64,000 bases of DNA from Megalobrama amblycephala (taxonomy: Eukaryota; Chordata; Actinopteri; Cypriniformes; Xenocyprididae): the NCBI RefSeq assembly GCF_018812025.1, contig NC_063052.1:14768001-14832000 (forward strand). The letters run 5' to 3'. A program made the translations under genes and the position numbers. Below are positions 49,556-60,350 of the stretch, in pieces. The notes under the pieces were generated by a model, which saw only the letters and a program-made list of their open reading frames with translations, ran no database searches and was not told the DNA's origin. Within the stretch, counting starts at the first letter, position 1, and each line of letters opens with the position of its first letter.

Positions 49556-49930
49556 CTTTACAGTCTATGGAGTCATGCCTCCCTTTCCTCTCATAGGAAA
49601 CCATATAAAATCATCAGACCCCCGGCGTGCGGTGGGTTTTGTGTTGTAAATTATTATTGCCTTTAGTTATTATTTTGGAATGAATGTAGAAATGCTTAAA
49701 ACTCTAACGTGATGAGATTGACTTGGTTTTGATAAATAGAACATTACATTGTTAGTGTAAAATTACAAAATAGAATTGTATTTGGTTTCTTTTTTTCTTT
49801 TTTGATGTAATGTAAAGTAATGTTCATTTAACAAGGAAGATGTGTCAACGTTAAGAGTAATGCACATGAATTTACACTGATTCATAAAAAAATGTGCCTC
49901 CTCATTTCAGAACACCACTGCACACCACTG

Positions 49931-49963
<33 letters not shown>

Positions 49964-49984
49964 ACATATATATATATATATACA
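49931..49984. repeat. (AT)n microsatellite, right portion
   Basis: Imperfect AT repeat with two 'tacata' interruptions, directly downstream of the element at 47772-49930. Confidence 0.93.
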
Positions 49985-50907
49985 TACAGTACAGTCCACT
50001 AAGATTTTTAATGTTTTTAAAAGAAGTTTCGTCTGCTCACCAAGGCTACATTTATTTAATTAAAAATACAGTAAAAAACAGTAATATTGTGAAATATTAT
50101 TACAATTTAAAATAACTGTTGTACTATTTAAATATATTTGACAAAGTAATTTATTCCTGTGATGCAAAGCTGAATTTTCAGCATCATTACTCCAGTCTTC
50201 AGTGTCACATGATCCTTCAGAAATCATTCTAATATGCTGATTTGCTGCTCAATAAACATTTATGATTATTTTCAATGTTGAAAACAGTTGTGTACTTTTT
50301 TTTTCAGGATTCCTTGATGAATAGAAAGTTCAAAAGAACAGCATTTATCTGAAATACAAAGCTTCTGTAGCATTATACACTACCGTTCAAAAGTTTGGGG
50401 TCAGTAAGAATTTTTATTTTTATTTTTTTGAAAAGAAATTAAAGAAATGAATACTTTTATTCAGCAAGGATGCATTAAATCAATCAAAAGTGGCAGTAAA
50501 GACATTTATAATGTTATAAAAGACTAGATTTCAGATAAACACTGTTCTTTTGAACTTTCTATTCATCAAATAATCCTGAAAAAAAATATTGTACACAAAT
50601 ATTTTGTACAATTGTACACATTAAATGTTTCTTGAGCAGCAGATCATCATATTAGAATGATTTCTGAAGGATCATGTGACACTGAAGACTGGAGTAATGA
50701 TGCTGAAAATTCAGCTTTGATCACAGGAATAAATTACTTTGTGAAATATATTCAAATAGAAAACAGTTATTTTAAATTGTAGTAAAATTTCACAATATTA
50801 CTGTTTTTTACTGTATTTTTAATTAAATAAATGTAGCCTTGGTGAGCAGACGAAACTTCTTTTAAAAACATTAAAAATCTTAGTGGTTCCAAACTTTTGG
50901 ACTGTAC

Positions 50908-50912
<5 letters not shown>
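49985..50912. mobile_element. Giant palindrome: two ACCGTTCAAAAG MITEs head to head
   Basis: A plus-orientation copy (49985-50379) meets a minus-orientation copy (50380-50912), whose inner terminus reads 'cactaccgttcaaaagtttg'. The outer ends 'acagtacagtcc' and 'ggactgtactgt' are inverted. The left end lacks about 15 bp present at the right ('aaacttttgga' side). The two arms can pair over nearly 400 bp. Confidence 0.9.

Positions 50913-50948
<36 letters not shown>
50913..50948. repeat. (GT)/(AT)n microsatellite
   Basis: A short 'gtgtgtat' to (AT)n tract between the palindrome and the next element. Confidence 0.95.
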
Positions 50949-50950
<2 letters not shown>

Positions 50951-51897
50951 GAGAGCGGGGTAAGTTGTCACACTCTTCATAACTCCAAAACTAGAGGCTC
51001 TATCTCAAATATCAAATAGCCACTTTGCGTGACTTCTTCTTCCATAGTCAACTTCCTGTTCACATGTGGTCAAGATCACTCTAATCTGAGTTTAGCACAA
51101 TTTTCTTATTTTTTGGCTTAAAAAGTAAAAAAAAAAATGTACACTTTAAATTTTATGCAATACAACTTTGTCAGATATGAATGTTAAAAATTATTATTTT
51201 GCACAACATAGTGGAGACAATAACGTGTCTTTTGATACTTTAGCTGACGTGCTATGTTGAGCTCACCTTGAGATTTAGCCAACATTAGCACACATGTCAG
51301 TTTGGGGCAAGTTGTCACATGTGAGTACAAATAAACACATAGAACATGCTCAGAAAAGAGGTTCAACATGTTAAGTCAGTTATGTTCAGAGATTAAACAT
51401 GTTAAATTAAGCAAGTTTTCTGCAGTATTCCATTCAGTTATCATGGATCTATGTGCAAGCCAGAGAAAGTTTAAGTTTTAAGTTTAAAGTTCAAAGTAAA
51501 GTGGTCTTGCCACTTAATGTGTTTTGATTGAAATGTGTATTGTTTGGATTTAAATAATCGTTTTTCCAAATTCTCTAGGCATGATTGTTTATATTTCCAG
51601 TTCTGGTTTGAATTTAAAAATTAAAATCAATAATAACAATCAAGTAGTTGTGTTCTTATTTTTAGATAATCTAGTGTGACAACTTACCCGCCAATGGGGC
51701 AAATTGTCACAAGTGCACATTCTCTATTCAACAGTCTACAACTCCGTAATAAGATAAGATATGAAAATGTAATGAATACAACATATGTGCCCAAGACTTC
51801 CTTCTTTCATTTGGTATGATATTTATACCATTGTGATGTATGGTGCTCAGTAAACTTTAGACAGTGTGAAAAGTGTGACAACTTACCCCGCTCTCCC
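50949..51897. mobile_element. 949 bp element with 24 bp perfect inverted ends
   Basis: Begins 'gggagagcggggtaagttgt' and ends with the exact complement. Internal copies of the same phrase ('ggggcaagttgtcacatgtg' near 51303 and 'tgtgacaacttacccgcc' near 51676, with 'ggggcaaattgtcaca' near 51699) suggest sub-terminal transposase-binding repeats. The only ORF longer than 60 codons is 61 codons (51184-51369, minus) and has no recognisable domain. A non-autonomous DNA transposon of uncertain superfamily. Confidence 0.88.
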
Positions 51898-51939
51898 CCA
51901 TCCATCCATCCATCCATCCATCCATCCATCCATCCATCC

Positions 51940-52010
<71 letters not shown>
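51898..52010. repeat. Compound (CATC)n-(TATC)n-(TGTC)n microsatellite
   Basis: Three tetranucleotide blocks in succession differ by one base each, indicating serial point mutation and expansion of one array. The complement (GATG/GATA/GACA) resembles the motif of the large arrays at the left of the window. Confidence 0.97.
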
Positions 52011-52013
<3 letters not shown>

Positions 52014-52354
52014 ATATACATATGGAAACTCACTGTAATTTAATGAATCACTAGAATTAAATGAGTTAATGGATTATGTACAGTTAAACCCCTAAATAGG
52101 CAAAAATATACAACATATTCAAGTGTTTTGATCATATGTGCCTCAAAATATTTAATTTCTATAGTCATTGATATAATTAAACAATTACATTTCTCTATTT
52201 TCTACTATTTATGCTTGTATTTGTGGCCAACTTTGAGAAATTATTATTATTATTACTCATGATTGTTGTTGTTGTTATTATCATCATGACATCATTCTTT
52301 AGGTGAACTAACCAGAAGCTTCTGTTCACACTGAAACACCACTCTGAGTCTTAC

Positions 52355-52429
52355 CAGTCCTTCGATCTGGATCTGTTTGACGGGAGTATCCAGGGTTTTT
52401 CCAGACGGAGTGTCTTTACGGGATGCCAT
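52355..52429 (-). CDS. eif3h: eif3h exon 1 (start codon exon)
   Basis: Encodes MASRKDTPSGKTLDTPVKQI followed by QIEGL, 25 codons, ending at the donor 'gtaaga'. Vertebrate EIF3H begins MASRKEG, with a Gly/Ser-rich linker before VKQVQIDGLVVLKIIKH. The join with exon 2 (VVMKIIKH) is in frame and natural. The linker is about 13 residues shorter than in human. The start is chosen for the MASRK match and a strong context (A at -3, G at +4). An in-frame upstream ATG at 52501 has a weak context and would add 24 unsupported residues. The gene points away from utp23, whose ATG is 758 bp away on the other strand. Confidence 0.95.
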
Positions 52430-53187
52430 CTTCACGCGCGCTGGGATAAAGACCGTTAAACCAGTGGCTTCCGGTGAACCTGAGAGCGATAAAGGAATCA
52501 TTCACTGAATCGGATCTTTTTCATTGAATCGTTTGAACCTCTTTAAAAACCAGTTCTAAAGCGATTAATTGATTTAAAAAACATTTTATGAAAACATATA
52601 AACATATTTTTAGCTCAGAGACGCAAATGTAGTATTGTTTATTGTATATTCACATTCTATTTATGTTCTAAATCGCTTTTTATAACTTGAATCATGGCTG
52701 AAATCCATAAAAAAATACAATAAACAGCCTTATTAATAGAAACCGACTACATATTTCACATTATGGTGATTTTGAACGGATCCTTGCGATGAAATAATGA
52801 ACTGTTCGAAAGAATCGATTCGCGCTCACTAGAAGGTACAGCTGTGATAGTGGTCGGAGAAACAATAACTATTGCGTAGCGTTCCTAGAGTTAGTTAACT
52901 AATACAATTCTGAAAGTCATTATCTAGTAAGGGTTAATTAAACATATATATTATTCCTAATTATTAATACCTTATTCCTATTATTATTTGTTAGGATTAA
53001 CGCGGTATTTCATTTAAAGTAGCTCGCGGTTTCCACCCGGTAATCATTTACTGTAACACCGCTGGTCCCATGCTGGTAATGTTTGAGATTCGCGTGAGTT
53101 TCGTTCACAATTTGATATAAATCAAGAGTATTATTGATATTCTTCACAAAAACACTCTGTTTGAGCTTTATGTATACATAATTCAGC
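52430..53187. promoter_or_regulatory. Bidirectional promoter region, eif3h / utp23
   Basis: The 758 bp between the two divergent start codons must hold both 5' UTRs and both promoters. No TATA box is obvious near either start, as usual for housekeeping genes. Phrases such as 'gaatcattcactgaatcgg' at 52494 and 'aagaatcgattcgcgctcac' at 52811 resemble a degraded repeat. The parts nearest each gene are GC-richer. The head-to-head layout is also that of human EIF3H and UTP23 (from general knowledge). Confidence 0.7.
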
Positions 53188-53375
53188 ATGAAGATAAAAC
53201 GTCAGAAGCAAGCGAAGAAAACCATCACTTTCTACAAGTATAACTTTAACTTTAGGGAGCCTTTCCAAATATTAGTCGATGGGACGTTTTGTCAAGCGGC
53301 TTTAAAGAATAAGATTCAAATCAAAGAGCAAATGCCAAAGTATCTGATGGGAGAAGTTCAGTTCTGCACCACAAA
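53188..53375 (+). CDS. utp23: utp23 exon 1 (rRNA-processing protein)
   Basis: Encodes MKIKRQKQAKKTITFYKYNF and on to the end ...YLMGEVQFCTT plus two bases of an Asn codon; the donor is 'gtaagt'. This is the N-terminal part of the PIN-like domain, with the conserved QILVDGTFCQAAL (Asp31, Cys35). Utp23 is a nucleolar protein of the small-subunit processome, needed for early pre-rRNA cleavages and for release of the snR30/U17 snoRNA. The start is certain from homology to human UTP23 (MKITRQKHAKKHL). The following intron is 2.6 kb and mostly transposon. Confidence 0.97.
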
Positions 53376-53417
53376 GTAAGTTATTCTTATTTCTAGTATT
53401 GATGTGCGTGTATTAGA

Positions 53418-55938
53418 TGTTGTTGGGCCATTCCACCGATTGGGTGACATTTGCTTGTTGAAACCCTTCAAAATTAAAGTTTATTTTTTATATTTTTTTC
53501 AACACTGAATCTACTACTACACATATTTAACTATTCAAAATGTGTATTGGTCAATGTCAGGCAACTTTATTTAATTTTTTACAAGATTGCAAAGCAGAAG
53601 ATGAATGCATGTTTTCTCAGTCCTGTGACCAAAACTCATGTGCTGTTTAAAAAGCATGTCAGTTACTTCCTTTGTATTCACCTCAAGAAAGAGATTATTT
53701 TGAAGAAATGGTTGGTTATTTGTTCGAATAATTTATATTTTGACAAAAAAGAAAAAATCATTTATATTAAGACATGGTGTATTTTAATAAAAAGCACAAT
53801 TTGTTCTCATTTAAAAGAAGACAGAAGCCTCGGGTATATCAGTTTTTTAATAATTTAATTTATTTAACAATTGTATAAATTATGGACCAAAGAAAACTGA
53901 TAAAAACAGTGGTTTAACATATTTTTTTAGAAAAATAACAGGAATGAACACTGGGTAACAGGAATGAACACTGGGTAACAGGAATGAACGCTGGGTAACA
54001 GGAATGAACATTAGGTAACAGGAATGAACATTAGGTAACAGGAATGAACACTGTGGTAACAGGAATGAACACTGGGGTAACAGGAATGAACACTGGGGTA
54101 ACAGGAATGAACACTGGGTAACAGGAATGAACATTAGGTAACAGGAATGAGCACTGGGGTAACAGGAATGAACATTAGGTAACAGGAATGAACACTGGGG
54201 TAACAGGAATCAACACTGGGGTAACAGGAATCAACACTGGGGTAACAGGAATGAACATTAGGTAACAGGAATGAACACTGGGGTAACAGGAATGAACATT
54301 AGGTAACAGGAATGAACACTGGGGTAACAGGAATGAACACTGGGGTAACAGGAATGAACACTGGGTAACAGGAATGAACACTTGGGTAACAGGAATGAAC
54401 ACTGGTGTAACAGGAATGAACACTGGGGTAACAGGAATGAACACTGGGGTAACACGAATGAACACTGGGTAACACGAATGAACATTAGGTAACAGGAATG
54501 AACACTGGGGTAACAGGAATGAACACTGTGGTAACAGGAATGAACACTGTGGTAACAGGAATGAACACTGGGTAACAGGAATGAACACTGTGGTAACAGG
54601 AATGAACACTGTGGTAACAGGAATGAACACTGTGGTAACATGAATGAACACTGGGTAACAGGAATGAACACTGGTGTAACAGGAATGAACACTGGTGTAA
54701 CATGAATGAACACTGGGTAACAGGAATGAACACTGGGTAACAGGAATGAGTGTCCATATGTGTGTGAGAAAGAGTGTGTACATGGCCTTGTGTGCATGTG
54801 TGTGAGTGAGATTTCTGTGTTGAATGGATGTGCTGTGTGCTAGTAGTACATTATAGTGAAGGAGGTGGAAAGAGAAATAAGGAGAGAGAGGGAATGAAAG
54901 ACAAAAAAGGGGGAAAAGAGAGGGTTGCGGGTTTGTTTCACTCCTTCCCTTGCAGCATGCCATGGGTGTGTGTTTCTGGCAACTGCATAAGAAAGAAAAA
55001 GACAAAAAGATGAAGTCACGTCGTGGTGGACTGGCTCCCTACAAGTATGGTATTCACACTGTAAAAAATAATCCTAAAAATCTGTAAAACTCATGATACA
55101 GGTGAATAGTATTATATCAACAAATATTCACATTATTAAATCAACACAACAGAGGACTCTACTAACTCCTGTTACGCTTAACTGAAAAAGTAACAGGATT
55201 GAGTTTTTAAGCAAAAACTGATCAAATACATGACATTTGGCCAGATGGCGTATGCTAATAGCATGAGGACACTGAGCAAATACTAGTGACTTACCTAAAG
55301 TTATTATTTTTAAAATAAATAACATCAAAGAAATAGTTTAGGTAACAGGACAGTACGTTGAGATTGACCTTCTCAGTCATAGTTACTATTTTATCAAATA
55401 TACAGAAATTAAAATGAGAGGACTTACTTTTGGTCTTCTCATGGCCTGCATAAGATCCAGATGATGCAACTTCCTGTTGAAAATGTGTCTTGTGGCATGT
55501 TCCAAGTGTTTTAGAGGGGGAAATGTGTGAGGGTAACAGGACTGAGTGAAAACCTGGGGACACGACTAAAATGTGTATAAATGTGTTTTATATAACATAT
55601 TATGAATTTCTTATGAAATTTATTTTTGTTTAACATAGATTGTATATGGTGTAACACAACAATGCAAAAATAATAAGATTTCTAAAAGATTTTAATGATT
55701 ATATTTCATGATAAAGTTTAGGTTTATATAGCGAGGACATGTAACAAATGCTATTTTAGTGTTCTGACTAGTTTTTAATAATGTTTTAAATTATATATTT
55801 TAATTTGCAGTTAAGAGTAATGTTCAGGACATTTTGCTTAATAATTAACTCTAAAATACATTTTATTTTCATGCATATTTATACATGCAATGTCCCGGGG
55901 ACAGAAATGGCACCCATCAGGTGGAATGGCCCAATAAC
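53418..55938. mobile_element. Inverted-repeat element filling utp23 intron 1
   Basis: 'tgttgttgggccattccacc' at the left and 'ggtggaatggcccaataaca' at the right form inverted ends of about 20 bp, extended by 'gattgggtgacattt' against 'aatggcacccatc'. The 2.5 kb body includes the minisatellite at 53936-54750 and scattered 'taacaggactgag'-like motifs (55185, 55341, 55533). The target duplication is not clear. The ORFs inside lack recognisable transposase motifs. Confidence 0.7.
53936..54750 (+). repeat. Minisatellite, about 40 units of 20-21 bp
   Basis: The unit is 'ggtaacaggaatgaacact' plus a variable tail: g-g, gggg, gtgg, ggtg or 'attag' in place of 'actgg'. The tails form recognisable variant classes that recur in blocks. 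It lies within utp23 intron 1. The long minus-strand ORFs here (VHSCYPVFIPVT repeats) are artefacts. The array may be polymorphic in length. Confidence 0.97.
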
Positions 55939-55960
55939 ACATTTGTTCTGTTCTCTGCAG

Positions 55961-56132
55961 CTGCGCACTGAAGGAAGTTGAAACCCTCAAAGACCTCTAT
56001 GGAGCAAAACTCATCTTACAGAGGTTTCAGATCAGGAAATGCAATCACATAAAAGATCCGGTTCCTGCATCAGAGTGTTTGTTGTCAATGCTTGGAGAGA
56101 CAAATCCACACCATTACTTCGTTGCAACTCAG
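55961..56132 (+). CDS. utp23: utp23 exon 2
   Basis: After the acceptor 'ttctctgcag' it encodes CALKEVETLKDLYGAKLILQ, RFQIRKCNHIKDPVPASECL and LSMLGETNPHHYFVATQ, then the donor 'gtaaga'. This is the rest of the PIN-like domain. The spaced Cys/His residues (the first Cys, RKC, NH, SEC) match the CCHC zinc site reported for Utp23 proteins. Compared with human there is one residue fewer in ETL-KDLYG, and the human AQKC cysteine is replaced (QRF). The reading frame continues exactly from exon 1 through a split AAC codon and ends in phase 0. Confidence 0.96.
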
Positions 56133-56203
56133 GTAAGAACTATAACAGGACCAAAGTTCTGTGGTTTTGTACAATAAACAATAATAACACATAATGATCC
56201 TAG

Positions 56204-56608
56204 GATAAAGAGTTGACGAAAGCCCTGAAGAAGATCCCTGGGGTTCCCCTGATCTACATTATCCTCAACACCATGGTGTTAGACAAGCTGTCCGAACGAA
56301 CGCTGAAGCACGTTGAAGCTGTCCAGCTGGGCGAGATCGTCAGCTCACCACAACAGAAGAGCATCCAGAGTCTGAAAGAGAAGGAAGGCCTCGGCAAAGA
56401 CGGCGAGGAGAAGACGGGCAAAAAACGCAAGAGGAAATCCAGCAATCCCAACCCGCTCAGCTGCCTGAAGAAGAAGAAGAAGAACAAACCAATGCCTCAG
56501 CAGCCCAAAAAGACAGACGGAGAGAAAAAGAAGCGGAGTAGAAATAGGAAGCGAAGGCCGGCTGGAGGAGAGAAGGCAGCGGTCGACTCCAATCCCACGA
56601 CTGCTTAG
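56204..56608 (+). CDS. utp23: utp23 exon 3 (terminal)
   Basis: After the acceptor 'gatcctag' it encodes DKELTKALKKIPGVPLIYII, then LNTMVLDKLSERTLKHVEAV and on to a lysine/arginine-rich tail, with stop TAG at 56606. The conserved PGVPL and NTMVLDK lie in the PIN-like domain. NPLSCLKKKKK in the basic tail is a signature of vertebrate UTP23 and probably serves RNA binding and nucleolar targeting. The assembled protein is 254 residues; human is 249. No frameshift or missing part, so the gene looks functional. Confidence 0.97.
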   Translation, partial: DKELTKALKKIPGVPLIYIILNTMVLDKLSERTLKHVEAVQLGEIVSSPQQKSIQSLKEKEGLGKDGEEKTGKKRKRKSSNPNPLSCLKKKKKNKPMPQQPKKTDGEKKKRSRNRKRRPAGGEKAAVDSNPTTA

Positions 56609-56706
56609 AGTCGAGCTTCACAATTTATTTGTTTGTTTCTCTGCGTTCTTTTATTGCAAAGGCTGAACTTTTCCCTGACTGTGACAAGAAACCACTTGAT
56701 TTGTCT

Positions 56707-56712
56707 AATAAA
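56707..56712 (+). terminator. utp23: utp23 polyadenylation signal
   Basis: AATAAA about 100 bp after the stop codon, the first canonical signal downstream. Cleavage would be expected within about 30 bp. Confidence 0.75.
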
Positions 56713-57919
56713 CAAGTGTTTCTTTATTAACCAAGGAGGATGTGTAAGTTGTAATAATTAAAATGTGTAGTTGACTTTGTGTTTTTATAATGATGAAAGG
56801 GTTTTCAAGCATCAAAACAATTAGTGTAATACAGATTTGAATTGTTGCTTTTCAATACATCAGAATGGATCCTGTTTAATTTATTTTTCTGAGCAAAAAT
56901 TAAATATACATTTTTACCATGATTTACAGAAGACACCCACTTAAATGTCATTCAGTGTAACAATCTTGTCAGTCATATTTACAACAAAAAATCTATTTAT
57001 GCCATATTAAAGACTGATTACTTGACTAAATGCTTGTAATTTACATTTTTAAACTTTGCCACTATCCTAGGTTTTTGCCCATTTGTCAGCAAGAATTTTT
57101 TACTAATTTAAAATGCAATAAAGTTTAGTATGCTCACTTATTCTTTTATATATTTTAACACGTACAGGTCAGAATAAGTATTTTTATATAAATATAAGTG
57201 TTACACTGAATGACAATGGAACATTATTTCACCCACATTTTGACATTTTATTCTCCCCAAACTTATTTGAAACCTTAAAAACAGACGTTTTACTTGCATT
57301 TAATGTGCTTTCTATGTATATAAAATCACTTCTGTAAAATTAAATTGATGCGGACATCTAAATGTCTTTGACCCATGTACAGAATAATGCACATTTCTCA
57401 TACATACATACATACATGTATATGTGCTTGTGTATTCAAAAACATATATATGTTAATTAATTATATAGTAGTGGCCAAAAGTAATGTCTGGCCAATGAAA
57501 ATTGCCATCTTCACCCTTTCCAAGTATTATTAAAATTTTGGTAAAGATGTTTGTAAGCATATTGTGTTTGTTTTATTCATGATAATGACATAATTTTTGG
57601 ACGGGCTGGCATTCAAAGAAATTATGAACAAAAACAAGAGAACCAACAAAATATAATATTAATAACTGATCATGTTGTAGACAATGTATTTCTATATGTG
57701 TGTTTGTGTGTTCAAATAATATTAATAAAGAAATAATATAAATTTAATTAATTAATAATGTTTTAATGGATGATATTAAATAGCTAGAATTTAAGGTAGT
57801 TGAGGTATAATCTGAGGTATTATATTTGAAAGCAAATTATATTTGCCGTTTTTTGTGGAGGTTTAAGTTATAATTATTTAAGAACAGAAGTGTAGTTGGC
57901 TAAGTGTTTTAAAAATTAT

Positions 57920-57980
<61 letters not shown>

Positions 57981-58949
57981 TTTTTCATTTCTACAATTTC
58001 ATGTGTATTAGATTAGATTTCATGTCTGTACATCCATTCCTCATATACAGTATATCATGTTAAATATTGTTGGAAATGTTCAACTATGATTAATAATAAA
58101 TGAATAATATCAATTTAACAAAGTGATAATGTTTTAATAATATTATTTATAATAATGATTGAATCCAATTGCATTTAATAATCAAAATTTGATGTATCAG
58201 TTGAGGACAGATAGTTGTTTTTTTGTTGTTTTGTTTTGTTTTTATATTTTCACCACAAGGGGGTGTTATAGCCTCCAAGAGCCAATCAGACTGACTTCAT
58301 TCTCCAACAAGTGTGATCTTTATAAGTTTTGATTACATAAATTCATATTTATTAATAGATTAATATTACATTCCAATGCTTTCGCATGGAAAACACCAAA
58401 AAAAATAAGTACTGGCTCAACATTTTGTAGGACATTATAAGAGCTAGTATAGTGTGTCGTGCATGGCAGAGGTTCTGGATGAGAACTTGGTCCCATTCTG
58501 TCTCTTTGAATGTCTGTAACGTCAGAGACTTGATCTATTGGATTTAAATATAGCCTCAATTGTGTCTCAGCTATTTTTGTCCTGAGTTGGGATGTATTGC
58601 TTATTTGTGCAGGTTGCTTGGGAAACACAGAGAGGACATGACAGCATGCGGCTCGTGTTCGTCAGAGGTTTGAGGATCAACGTTGGCCAACGCGAAAAGA
58701 AAAGTTACTAATATCTGCATGGGATCAAAATCAAATCTATTCAGTCCTGAAGCAAATAAACAGCGGTCCATTTAGATGGCACTGCCAAGGACATTCCATA
58801 GACTCCAGTTGTACTTCCCATAAAGCCATGGCAACTCCATGTTCTCCTATTCAAATGCATTAAACATTTACAAAGCTCATTTGAGGCTGACGTCAGTCTA
58901 CGTCACTCCCTTTCACATAAACGGACTTATCTTTATGCAAAATGAGAGT
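56713..58949. other. utp23-aard intergenic interval, no gene seen
   Basis: AT-rich with a (CA)n/(TA)n tract at 57918-57977. A 102-codon minus-strand ORF (58320-58628) has no recognisable domain. No rad21 exon could be found, although rad21 lies here in mammals. 58620-58950 is GC-richer and may hold the aard promoter and 5' UTR. Confidence 0.6.
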
Positions 58950-59291
58950 ATGTGTTTATGGCGGGGAGGGGGTGTTTTAAGTGTCCATCCCAGAGCGAAC
59001 GCACCAGTAGTGGACAGAGTGACACAGAGTTGTGTTTCAGTGACAGAGCTGAATCTACAGCTGACAGAAGAACAGAGAGCTCTCCGCTCCTCATCAGAAC
59101 TTCTAGAAACAATGGAAGTAGTTCTTACCAGACTGAGAGATTTCTCCTGTAAAGAAACCTCTTTTGATGACTGTAAAGCAGCAGGGATGTGCAGGGATCA
59201 TTCCTCATCTCCGGAGGTGTGCAGAGGGAAGACGGGAGATTCGGGCCGGCTGGACATTGAGACTGCGCTGGCCTGGCTGAGGAAAGAGCTG
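58950..59291 (+). CDS. aard: Probable aard exon 1 (alanine/arginine-rich domain protein)
   Basis: The open frame ends ...GDSGRLDIETALAWLRKEL at the donor 'gtgaga'. This matches the conserved core of human AARD (VEATLARLRAELVEM) and its position on the strand downstream of UTP23. The preceding LLETMEVVLTRLRDF may align with AARD's LLEDLRRRLTRAF. The related FAM167 and LURAP/FAM89 families share a similar leucine-rich helix and cannot be excluded by this exon alone, but synteny favours aard. AARD is a small protein of poorly known function with a coiled-coil-like C-terminal half. The start at 58950 is chosen for A at -3; in-frame ATGs at 58839 and 58935 have weaker contexts. The next exon is not seen, so the first intron would exceed 4.7 kb. 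Confidence 0.65.
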
Positions 59292-59579
59292 GTGAGATTT
59301 TATTAAAACACTTTACCATATTATCAGTCATTTGGACACAATATGAGGCAATTTTGTTTTCCCTTCATAATAGGGGCTGAGGGACTTTAGGAAAATATCA
59401 AATTGTCAATATTATAATTATTTTTCTGGTATGAGTTTTCCAGTTTTTTCAGTTCATTCTTTTGTCATATTTTGCAATAGAGTTTATTTTGTTTTCAAGC
59501 TCTTTCATATGAAGAATAATCCATAATTAATCTTGAGCTTTTCACACCAATCATAAGAATTAAAAATTCAAACTATTCT

Positions 59580-59621
<42 letters not shown>

Positions 59622-59799
59622 AAATGATCAACATTGATATTGATTATTTTTATTATAATATTATAATTATTATACAATTTTATGACAAAATAAAATTATA
59701 TATATATAATCCATCATTAATCTTTAGCTTTTAACACCAGTCATAATTTATAAATTTTTAAAAATTCAAAAAATTATTTTAATTCTCTTATGAAATATA

Positions 59800-59844
<45 letters not shown>

Positions 59845-59961
59845 TATAATATATACTATATATATATTACAAAAATAATTTTGATATTGATTTTTATAAT
59901 AATAATTATAATTATTATACAATTTTATGTCAAAATAAAATTATATAATATAATATATATA
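59292..59961. other. aard intron, AT-rich with (TA)n tracts
   Basis: (TA)n runs at 59586-59618 and about 59803-59838, plus two diverged copies of an AT-rich segment ('ccataattaatcttgagctt' near 59519 and 'ccatcattaatctttagctt' near 59710). No exon seen. Confidence 0.6.
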
Positions 59962-60350
59962 AGACATTTATAATGTTACAAAATATTTCTATTTCAAATT
60001 AATGCTGATATTTTGAACTTTCTATAAACGAAAGAATCCTGAATATTTTTCAACATTGATAATAATCATAAATGTTTCTTGAGCATCAAATCATCATATT
60101 AGAATGATTTCTGAAGGATCATGTGACACTGAAGACTGGAGTAATGATGCTGAAAATTCAGCTTTGATCACAAGAATAAATTACACTTTACTATATATTC
60201 ACATAGAAAACCGTTATTTTAAATTGTAAAAATATTTCACTATATTACTGTCTTTTTTAATAAAAATAAATGAAGCCTTGGTGAGCATAAGACACTTCTT
60301 TCAAAAACTTTAAAAAGTCTTACAGACACTAAACCTTTGAACAGTATTGG
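59962..60350 (-). mobile_element. ACCGTTCAAAAG-type MITE, reverse, near complete
   Basis: The motifs occur in reverse order: 'gacatttataatgttacaaa', 'tttcttgagcatcaaatcat', 'gatttctgaaggatcatgtg', 'gaagccttggtgagcataag'. It ends 'ctaaacctttgaacagtatt', a mutated terminus. Confidence 0.9.

Noticed and set aside
53936..54750. CRISPR-like array of regular 20 bp repeats
   Set aside because: No unique spacers between repeats, and the context is a vertebrate intron. It is a minisatellite.
53880..55005. Minus-strand ORFs reading VHSCYPVFIPVT
   Set aside because: Translation of the 20-21 bp minisatellite in utp23 intron 1.
56254..56487. Minus-strand ORF with polyphenylalanine start
   Set aside because: Antisense shadow of the lysine-rich utp23 exon 3.
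58839..58949. Upstream in-frame extension of the aard exon
   Set aside because: The extra residues look non-coding and the ATG contexts at 58839 and 58935 are weak; the start at 58950 is preferred, though unproven.
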